NCBI RefSeq assembly: GCF_002265875.1
Contig: NZ_NPFA01000001.1
Coordinates: 186,001-250,000, forward strand
Direction: 5' to 3'
Origin: Marinococcus halophilus
GTDB taxonomy: Bacteria > Bacillota > Bacilli > Bacillales > Marinococcaceae
DNA length: 64,000 bases
Below are positions 22,848-29,561 of this stretch, piece by piece. The notes under the pieces were generated by a model. The model saw nothing but the letters and a program-made list of their open reading frames with translations. It had not been told where the DNA came from and ran no database searches. Both the position numbers and the translations under genes were made by a program. Every line of letters starts with the position of its first letter. The first letter of the stretch is position 1.

Positions 22848-23636
22848 TTATTCGTACAAGTCCGGTACCCGGCTGTCGAAAACGGGTACATTTTTACGGA
22901 CGTCAGCGACATTGGACAAGTCCAGGATTTCCCGGAGCGTTTCCTCGTGCTCCACGCTTCCCTTCTGCAGCACGTTGCCCCACGGATCAATAAATGCCGA
23001 GGATCCGGCGAACGTGATGTTGTCGTATTCACCCGGGCGGTTGCATGTGACGACATACATCTGATTTTCCACCGCCCGCGCTATACTCAGCACGTCCCAG
23101 TGATTCCGGCGGCTGTCCGGCCATTCTGCCGGGATAAACAGCAGCTCGCATCCCTGCAGGGCGAGGCTCCGGATGATCTCCGGAAAACGGAGGTCATAGC
23201 AGATCACGACTCCCATTTTGATCCCGCCGAGTTCAAAGACCTTCACCGGCTCGCGCCCGCCGCTTAAATACGCCGGCTCGTTCAGCATCGGCACGAGGTG
23301 CATTTTGTCGTATTCATACACAAGCGCTCCCGTGTTATCTATGACAAGGGCCCGGTTATACACCCGGCCGTTTCTTTTGACCGCGATGGACCCTCCCATG
23401 ATGTGCACGTGATGGCGTTTCGCCGCCTCCTGTAAAAAGCGGATCGTTTCACTGTCCCCAGGATCTTCTGCGATCTCCCCGAGCTCCGGCAGCGTATACG
23501 CTGTTGTCCACATTTCCGGAAGCATCACTACATCCACCTCGCCGAGCTCCTGCTCCCCGAGCCACCGGCGTACTTTTTTCCGGTTTGCTTCCGGATCTCC
23601 GGCGATAATATCCATTTGATAAACGGCAATATTCAT
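22848..23636 (-). CDS. Carbon-nitrogen hydrolase (nitrilase superfamily, omega-amidase-like)
   Basis: 262 residues from ATG 23636, 5-6 bases after AGGAGGAAAA. The catalytic triad is in place: Glu41 (LPEMW), Lys111 (YDKMHLVP) and Cys146 (VICYDLRFPE). It is closest in pattern to the NIT2/YafV/MtnU group, which hydrolyses alpha-ketoglutaramate or similar amides to acid and ammonia, though N-carbamoyl hydrolases share the triad. It heads an operon with DUF2848 and an NRAMP-like permease. The substrate is presumably the imported compound or a product of the DUF2848 protein. Confidence 0.88.
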   Translation of the reverse strand: MNIAVYQMDIIAGDPEANRKKVRRWLGEQELGEVDVVMLPEMWTTAYTLPELGEIAEDPGDSETIRFLQEAAKRHHVHIMGGSIAVKRNGRVYNRALVIDNTGALVYEYDKMHLVPMLNEPAYLSGGREPVKVFELGGIKMGVVICYDLRFPEIIRSLALQGCELLFIPAEWPDSRRNHWDVLSIARAVENQMYVVTCNRPGEYDNITFAGSSAFIDPWGNVLQKGSVEHEETLREILDLSNVADVRKNVPVFDSRVPDLYE

Positions 23637-23803
23637 CGTTTTCCTCCTCATGCTTACGCATCCTGTTTGTTCCAATATACCACCCGGCGGCGCAGGAGAA
23701 ACAGCATCGATTGCCCGGTACTCATTTCATTTCCCGCCGCAAACGTTTATGCTTAACTGTAGCAGAGACACTCCAAATCCTTGATAAGAAAGCAGGTGAA
23801 ACG

Positions 23804-25243
23804 ATGCTGCATATGCTGTTTCGCATGATGCCGGCGCCCGTCAAGCGACTGCTCAGCATGTCTTCCCGCCAGCGCTGGCATGAAACGCGCGCCAGCCTTT
23901 GGGTGCTGCCGGCGATTTATATTATTATTGCTTCCCTTCTGTCGATTGTTTCCTTCTGGATCGAATTCAGTCTCCGGCCCGGCTGGACATTGCTTTCAGC
24001 GTTTACGACCGAATATTCGCTTACGCAGACGATGTACAGCACGATGCTTTCCGGGGTGTTAACCCTTAACGCGTTCACATTCAACTCCATGCTGATGGTA
24101 CTTACGAATATGTCGAACCAGTTCACGCCCCGGGTGCTGATTAACTTTATTTCCAACCGCCGCACCCAGCACGCCATCGGCATTTTTAATCTATGTTTTT
24201 TCTACCTGCTGATCGTATTTTTCTTTTTGGATTCATCGATCAGCCAGTATACGATCTTCCCGATTGCCGGTATACTTATGACTGCGCTTTCGGTGCTGAA
24301 TTTTATTCTTTTTATTAACCACGCCACCAAATGGATGCAGGCCCCGAGCATTACGACGGATATGAAAAAACAGTCCGAAGAGCGGATTTTAAATACGCTC
24401 CATTATGATCTCGAAAAGTACCGGGCCGACAACCCGAATCACCTCCGTCTCTCCTACCTTCCGCAAAAGGAGCAGGATAGAGCGCACAAGGTGGCCTGCG
24501 AAACGTCCGGGTACCTGCAGATTATTGATTTTGGCAAGCTGATCCAGGAAGCGCAGAAGGATGGCATCGTGCTCCAGCTTCACTGCCACATCGGTGATTT
24601 TCTGCTTCCCGACCTGACGCTCTTTTCCTACTGGACGACCGAGGAGACTTCAGTGGATCAAGTAGATGAGCAGAAATACCGGCGCATGCTGTTTCTCGGC
24701 GACCGCCAGAACGAAATCCAGGATCTCAGCTTCGGCGTGCAGAAGCTGAAGGACATCGCCGTGAAGGCGGTCGCAAACGACGAGCCCGGCACGCTCAAGG
24801 ACACGCTGTACCAGCTGATTGACCTGCTTCTTTCCATCGCCAAAGTCACCTCCTTTACACCGTATCTATCCGACGGGGAAAATACGCTGCGTATCGTCAT
24901 GAAGCAGGAGTATTTTTCCGATTATCTGTACACCGCGTTCGGCCACATCAGTGTGTATGTGAAAAACGACCCCGTTCTCACCAACATGCTGCTTGAGACA
25001 CTTGTGCTTCTTGCCCGTTCGCTGCCGGAGGATAAAAAGTCGATCTGCTGGCATTACGGCCAGGTCGTCGCCCAGTCGTTCGCAGAAAAATTCGCCTATG
25101 AATTTGAGCAGCGCTCCTTTTATACCCATCTGCACACGCTTTCGGTGGAGGCCCGCGACCCGAAGACGTTCCAAAAACTTGTGCAGGAATTTATTGAAAA
25201 AGGAACGCTCCCCGCCTCGTACGGTGAGAAAAGAGGCTCATAA
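23804..25243 (+). CDS. DUF2254-family membrane protein
   Basis: 479 residues from ATG 23804, just after CAGGTGAAACG; the frame extends upstream to 23711 without a ribosome site. The N-terminal half has four hydrophobic segments (about residues 32-55, 78-100, 128-146 and 150-170), containing LTLNAFTFNSMLMVLTNMSN and QFTPRVLINFISN, which are DUF2254 hallmarks. The C-terminal half is soluble and cytoplasmic. The function of the family is unknown. It stands alone and ends at a hairpin shared with the convergent flavoenzyme gene. Confidence 0.83.
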   Translation: MLHMLFRMMPAPVKRLLSMSSRQRWHETRASLWVLPAIYIIIASLLSIVSFWIEFSLRPGWTLLSAFTTEYSLTQTMYSTMLSGVLTLNAFTFNSMLMVLTNMSNQFTPRVLINFISNRRTQHAIGIFNLCFFYLLIVFFFLDSSISQYTIFPIAGILMTALSVLNFILFINHATKWMQAPSITTDMKKQSEERILNTLHYDLEKYRADNPNHLRLSYLPQKEQDRAHKVACETSGYLQIIDFGKLIQEAQKDGIVLQLHCHIGDFLLPDLTLFSYWTTEETSVDQVDEQKYRRMLFLGDRQNEIQDLSFGVQKLKDIAVKAVANDEPGTLKDTLYQLIDLLLSIAKVTSFTPYLSDGENTLRIVMKQEYFSDYLYTAFGHISVYVKNDPVLTNMLLETLVLLARSLPEDKKSICWHYGQVVAQSFAEKFAYEFEQRSFYTHLHTLSVEARDPKTFQKLVQEFIEKGTLPASYGEKRGS

Positions 25244-25246
25244 ACA

Positions 25247-25290
25247 GAAAAAACTCCCGGACAACAACTCTTGCCGGGAGTTTGGTTTAT
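25247..25290. terminator. Bidirectional rho-independent terminator
   Basis: AACTCCCGG (25252-25260) pairs with CCGGGAGTT (25274-25282). An A-run lies on one side and a T-rich run on the other, between convergent genes. Confidence 0.85.
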
Positions 25291-25294
25291 CTTT

Positions 25295-26455
25295 TTATTT
25301 TTGCCGACGGACCAGTGACCGGTCGATATCCTTCATACGGGCACGCCCGGTCAGTCCCATCGTTAAATCGGTATCAGCCAGCAGGTTCCGCAGTACTTCA
25401 TAGGCACCATTTTCCCCGTCCACGGCCAGGCCATAAATATATGGACGGCCGACCAGCACCGCTTCGGCACCGAGCGCCAGCGCTTTGATTACATCCGCTC
25501 CGCGGCGGATGCCGCTATCCATTAGCACCGGGACCCGGCCACCGGCTGCTTCCACCATTTCGGGCAGCATATCAATCGCAGCCACCGTCCCGTCCACCTG
25601 TCGGCCGCCGTGGTTGGACACGATGAATCCGTTAATATCGTATTCCAGGGCTTTTTTTACGTCCTCCGGGTCCAGCACACCTTTTAGAACAATCGGCAGA
25701 TTCGTCTGCCGGCGCAGAAAGGCCAGATCCTCCCAGGAAAGGGCGGCATTCGTAAAGATTTCCACAAACTGCTGCACCGCGGCCGCTATATCCTCTTCGG
25801 GCGGCCGTTCCAGTTTCGCACGGAAGGCCGGATCCGACAGGTAATTGGCAATGCCCTCCGCCTGCAAAAACGGCAGATAGCCGTTTTCCAGGTCCTTCTC
25901 CCGCCAGCTGAGCATCTGGGTATCAAGCGTTGCGACAATCGCCGAATAGCCGGCCTCCTCGGCCCGCTGCAGAAAGCTTGCCGTTACGTTTTTGTCCTTG
26001 CCCCAGTAAAGCTGGAACCATTTCGGCGCATCGTCAAGCTCTTCTGCAATGCGCTCCATCGTAAACGACGAGGCGGTACTCGCCACATAGGGCACGCCGG
26101 TCTGCTTTGCTGCCCGTGCGGCCGCGAGCTCTCCTTCTTCATGCGCTATCGTCTGTACGCCAATCGGCGCCATCAGCACCGGGAACGGGAGGTGTTCCCC
26201 AAGTAACTGGATACTCAAATCCCGGTTCTCCGTATCCACCATCATCCGCGGCAGCAGCCGCCAGTTGTCGAGCGCCCGCCGGTTTTCGCCGGCGGTGTTC
26301 CCGCTCCCGGCCCCGTCGGCAATGTAGTGATACGGGCCATCCGCAAGTCGTTCCCGCGCCTGCTGCTCCCAGTCCTCAAACGATACGGGCAGCTCCTGTT
26401 TTTTCTTGTCCGGATGGTACATTTTAAACTGAACATCGTTGCCGTAGCCGGTCAT
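25295..26455 (-). CDS. FMN-dependent 2-hydroxy-acid oxidase, lactate 2-monooxygenase-like
   Basis: 386 residues, a TIM-barrel flavoenzyme. Active-site residues of the family are all present: Tyr44, Tyr150 (FQLYWGKD), Arg185 (SWREKDL), Lys258 (VLKGV), His282 and Arg285 (SNHGGRQVDG). The segment TLDTQMLSWREKDL and the following PFLQAEGIANYLSDP resemble lactate 2-monooxygenase rather than membrane LldD. Such enzymes oxidise L-2-hydroxy acids and either release H2O2 plus the keto acid or decarboxylate it to the shorter acid. The gene starts 18 bases after a CYP152 gene, whose product makes 2- and 3-hydroxy fatty acids, so a long-chain 2-hydroxy acid is a credible substrate. The ATG follows GGGAGG. 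Confidence 0.88.
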   Translation of the reverse strand: MTGYGNDVQFKMYHPDKKKQELPVSFEDWEQQARERLADGPYHYIADGAGSGNTAGENRRALDNWRLLPRMMVDTENRDLSIQLLGEHLPFPVLMAPIGVQTIAHEEGELAAARAAKQTGVPYVASTASSFTMERIAEELDDAPKWFQLYWGKDKNVTASFLQRAEEAGYSAIVATLDTQMLSWREKDLENGYLPFLQAEGIANYLSDPAFRAKLERPPEEDIAAAVQQFVEIFTNAALSWEDLAFLRRQTNLPIVLKGVLDPEDVKKALEYDINGFIVSNHGGRQVDGTVAAIDMLPEMVEAAGGRVPVLMDSGIRRGADVIKALALGAEAVLVGRPYIYGLAVDGENGAYEVLRNLLADTDLTMGLTGRARMKDIDRSLVRRQK

Positions 26456-26473
26456 AGCATCCTCCCTTTCTTT

Positions 26474-27730
26474 TTACTTCCGGGTCACGTGCTTCATTAT
26501 CATTTTACTGTGCGGAAGCGCCGGCATGTCGTTAAAGCTGTAGCTTACGTCCTGCTCCGGGATTCCGTACGTCATCCGGTTGGCCAGGTAATCGAGGCCC
26601 TCCTTCATAATTTCTACCGTAATCCACTCCCCGGCACAGCGGTGGCCGTAGTCATAGTCACCGCCGCCCTGGGGAATAAAGCTGAATGGGCTCTCCTTCC
26701 AGCCCTGAAAACGGGTTGGATCAAATTTCTCCGGATTGTCCCAGAGGTCCGGATGGTGATTGGTTCCATACAAATCCAGCAGCACGAGCCGGTTTTTCGG
26801 AAAGGTGTAATCGTTCCAGGTAAAACCGTCCCGGACCCGCGCAGGCACAAATGGGAAAAACGGGTAAAAGCGACGCACCTCCTGCACAAACATTTTCAGC
26901 TCCTGTTCGTCCTTAGAAGCCAGCCTTTCCCGCGCGGAGGAGTGCTGGTGTACGGCAAGGGCGGTGAAATCCACATAGATCGCTACTGCCACAATCGGCC
27001 GGACGATGTTCAGTACTTCTACCGCTGCCGTATGCGTATCCAGCAGCTCCCCGTCCAGGTCCCGGTGCCAGGCAAATACGTAAAGCGCCGTCTGCTCTCG
27101 CGGATGGAGCTTGCCTTCCCGTACATCCGTAATAAGCTCCTTGATCCATTCCTCTGCCTGCGTGCGGGCTCTTCGTCCTTTCCAATGGTTCGGGCTGATC
27201 GAGGATGTCGACTCAATCATCAGCCGGATCATCTGTGCCTTTTCCTCGGCCTCATTCTGGCGAAACGGCACCCCGGCCCAGTCGCAGGCGGCCTTAAACA
27301 GCAGCGTCAACGCTTCGTCATACAATACGATCTCCTCACGCCGTTCCCAGCGTGTGAGCGCTTCTTCCCAGCGCTCCCGGGCCAGCCGGCGCATCTCTTC
27401 CAGGCGGTCCCCGCTCATCAAGGACATAAACGCTGCTTTCCGGTGTTTATGGGCCTCGCCGTCAAGCGTCTGTACGCCTCCTTCCCCGAACAGCGTTTTC
27501 AATATTCGTTTCGGAGCTGCACCGTCGCGGCGGAACTTGCTTTCATCGTAAAACAGCTGCCCTTCTTCTTCGCCGCGCATGCAGATCACGGGCTCGCCAA
27601 GCAGCCTTGTTTCAAAAATGTTGGATTGAAATCCGTGGCTGCGGTTTGAAACAAACAAATACCCTTCCTTCAAAAAATCCAGCGTATGCTCAATGCCCTC
27701 TTCGCGCGGTATCTGCTTTGATTCTGGCAT
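26474..27730 (-). CDS. cypC: Fatty-acid peroxygenase, cytochrome P450 CYP152 (P450 BS-beta type)
   Basis: 418 residues, nearly the length of B. subtilis P450 BS-beta (YbdT/CypC) and alike throughout. The heme-ligand motif GHRCAGE gives Cys365; the K-helix ExxR is Glu284-Arg287. In the I-helix the usual acid-Thr pair is replaced by Arg244-Pro245 (NIVRPIVAVA), the hallmark of CYP152, where the Arg binds the fatty-acid carboxylate and H2O2 is used directly without a reductase. The enzyme hydroxylates fatty acids at the alpha or beta carbon and may decarboxylate some. No redox partner gene is nearby, as expected. It forms an operon with an FMN 2-hydroxy-acid oxidase. It is divergent from a cupin gene. 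Confidence 0.93.
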   Translation of the reverse strand: MPESKQIPREEGIEHTLDFLKEGYLFVSNRSHGFQSNIFETRLLGEPVICMRGEEEGQLFYDESKFRRDGAAPKRILKTLFGEGGVQTLDGEAHKHRKAAFMSLMSGDRLEEMRRLARERWEEALTRWERREEIVLYDEALTLLFKAACDWAGVPFRQNEAEEKAQMIRLMIESTSSISPNHWKGRRARTQAEEWIKELITDVREGKLHPREQTALYVFAWHRDLDGELLDTHTAAVEVLNIVRPIVAVAIYVDFTALAVHQHSSARERLASKDEQELKMFVQEVRRFYPFFPFVPARVRDGFTWNDYTFPKNRLVLLDLYGTNHHPDLWDNPEKFDPTRFQGWKESPFSFIPQGGGDYDYGHRCAGEWITVEIMKEGLDYLANRMTYGIPEQDVSYSFNDMPALPHSKMIMKHVTRK

Positions 27731-27848
27731 AATAATTGCCGCCCTCCATTGGAATTCAGATTTATAGTTATATGTTTCCAGTATCCAGCATGTTCAAACC
27801 GGAAGCCTTTTATTATACTAAGAATTATATCTTAAAGGAGGCTTATCT

Positions 27849-28334
27849 ATGTCCATCGCTGATGATTGGATCACGCAGCTGCGTCTGGAGCCGCACCCGG
27901 AGGGCGGCTTTTTCCGGCAAACGATGAAATCGGAGAAAAATATTACTACCGCTAAGGGAAGGAACCGCGCGCAGTACACGAGCATTCATTTTCTCGTCCG
28001 CTCCGGCGAACCGTCCCGGCTGCATCAGCTAGAGTCGGATGAAATGTGGTATTTTCATACCGGTGCTCCGCTCGACGTTCATATGATTCACCCGGAGAGC
28101 GGCCGCCATGAAATAATGACGCTTGGACCGAACCCAGCCAACGGTGAAGTGCTTCAGGGCGTTGTGCCAGGGGGCGCCATTTTCGGTGCCGAAGTCCGCA
28201 AGCCCGAACAATTCGCACTGGTCAGCTGTGTCGTCGTCCCCGGATTCGAGTTTGCTGATTTCGAACTGCTCGCTCGCGACGAGCTCACCGCGGCCTACCC
28301 TGAACATAAGGAAATAATTGAGCGGCTGACATGA
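27849..28334 (+). CDS. Cupin, DUF985 family
   Basis: 161 residues, a single cupin barrel starting LRLEPHPEGGFFRQTMKSE, then TSIHFLVRSGEPSRLHQLES and DEMWYFHTGAPLDVHMI, the DUF985 pattern. The His/Glu/Tyr cluster could hold a metal, but no activity is known. The ATG at 27849 is 7 bases after AAAGGAGG. It is divergent from the CYP152 gene and closed by a strong bidirectional terminator. Confidence 0.87.
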   Translation: MSIADDWITQLRLEPHPEGGFFRQTMKSEKNITTAKGRNRAQYTSIHFLVRSGEPSRLHQLESDEMWYFHTGAPLDVHMIHPESGRHEIMTLGPNPANGEVLQGVVPGGAIFGAEVRKPEQFALVSCVVVPGFEFADFELLARDELTAAYPEHKEIIERLT

Positions 28335-28342
28335 GTCCATAG

Positions 28343-28381
28343 AAAAAAGCCCGTGCAAATACGGCCTGCACGGGCTTTTTT
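28343..28381. terminator. Bidirectional rho-independent terminator
   Basis: AAAAAAGCCCGTGCA pairs with TGCACGGGCTTTTTT around a 9-base loop, between convergent genes. Confidence 0.93.
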
Positions 28382-28407
28382 CTCTAATAATCTGAATTTG
28401 GAAGGTT

Positions 28408-29442
28408 CTAGGTTTTCGTTTCCCACTCTCTATGATTCAGCAATTCAGCGATCTCTTTTGTGCTTAAAATAGAAGTGAAGCCTGGGACATCTGCTAAATC
28501 AAAATAACGCTGGCCCATTAATCCGCCGGGAGTTGGCTTTTTATACTCCGTTTTTTCGAATTTATCCACGAAGAAAAAACGATGGCCTTTGGCAATTAAG
28601 AAGCCCTGTTCTTCTTTTGCTTCCTGAATAACTTGTTTAATAGTATTTTTTTGTTTCTCAGTAATATTCCCGATTTGTGTCGCAATTACCGAAAATTCAT
28701 CACTTTCTTCGTTGTACTCAATATCGGCACTATTTGTGATTTGACCGATGCCACGTACTGCCTTGTTTCCGTATAAACCTAAGTACTTATGCTGCTGATA
28801 GCCACGGGAAGAAGGAGCGTAGTACACTCCGTGCTCTATGTTCTGCTCCAGGGATTTACTGGCCAATACTACTCTCATTTTAGTATGTGAGTTATCAATT
28901 AACCCTGCTTCATTACAAAACGCTGCGTAATCCTCTACTACTTCTCCCAATCCGAAATATTGGTTTTGTACAACTTCCGCTGTTTTATCGCAAATTTCTT
29001 TAAACGTCACCGGGATGAACATAATTTTATTTTCCTGCTGTTCATTGATAGCTGTTAACTCTTTAATAATTTTTGCTTTATAAGCCTCATCAATAGGAGA
29101 CTTATTCACCCAGAGAAGCAGCTGCTGATCTTCATTATTAAAAGAATTATGATGTTTTATTAACTGCTGAATGTGCTCCTGGCCATACAGCTTTGTTTCA
29201 ATAATGATTTTAAAACTCTGCTGGTGTATTACTCCGTCCGGCACGCTTTCTTTTGCTTTTACCTGCTGTTCAAATGCCAGTCTTGTATCGATCTCGTGAT
29301 CTTCTTTTTCAATTAAATTATTTAAAAACTGATTAAACGTATCTGCGCTGTAATTATATAAGCGATTAAACAGCAGGAGTGTATTGTTTGTAACCATGTT
29401 TTCTTTTTGAGAATACCTTGGAAAATAATGAACCTGAGACAT
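28408..29442 (-). CDS. Orphan PD-(D/E)XK nuclease-like protein
   Basis: 344 residues. Residues about 69-86 read PDGVIHQQSFKIIIETKL, that is Asp followed after about a dozen residues by hhhETK, the PD-(D/E)XK nuclease core with the Glu-x-Lys catalytic pair, then a helix QEHIQQLIKHHNSF. The rest (VLASKSLEQNIEHGVYYAPSS, then KYLGLYGNKAVRGIG) is not assigned. The gene is visibly more AT-rich than its neighbours and stands alone, with its own GGGGGT ribosome site. Such stand-alone nuclease-fold proteins are often defence or mobile-element genes. No methylase or partner is adjacent. Function unproven. Confidence 0.6.
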   Translation of the reverse strand: MSQVHYFPRYSQKENMVTNNTLLLFNRLYNYSADTFNQFLNNLIEKEDHEIDTRLAFEQQVKAKESVPDGVIHQQSFKIIIETKLYGQEHIQQLIKHHNSFNNEDQQLLLWVNKSPIDEAYKAKIIKELTAINEQQENKIMFIPVTFKEICDKTAEVVQNQYFGLGEVVEDYAAFCNEAGLIDNSHTKMRVVLASKSLEQNIEHGVYYAPSSRGYQQHKYLGLYGNKAVRGIGQITNSADIEYNEESDEFSVIATQIGNITEKQKNTIKQVIQEAKEEQGFLIAKGHRFFFVDKFEKTEYKKPTPGGLMGQRYFDLADVPGFTSILSTKEIAELLNHREWETKT

Positions 29443-29518
29443 AATGACCCCCGTAATTAAGCTTTTTGTTCTAAGTCTTAATGATTAATTTACACTATCT
29501 GTATTTTAATTTCCATAT

Positions 29519-29550
29519 AAAAAACCCGCGCAGGTCACACCTGCACAGGT
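29519..29550 (-). terminator. Rho-independent terminator of the MHYT-GGDEF-EAL gene
   Basis: An 11-bp stem (29524-29534 with 29540-29550, two G-T pairs) is followed by T6 on the minus strand. Confidence 0.85.
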
Positions 29551-29561
29551 CATTTCATCCA

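Noticed and set aside
26327-27649. A 440-codon plus-strand open frame opposite the P450 gene
   Set aside because: It is an antisense shadow of the GC-rich CYP152 gene. It has no ribosome site and a composition rich in Arg, His and Pro with no domain.
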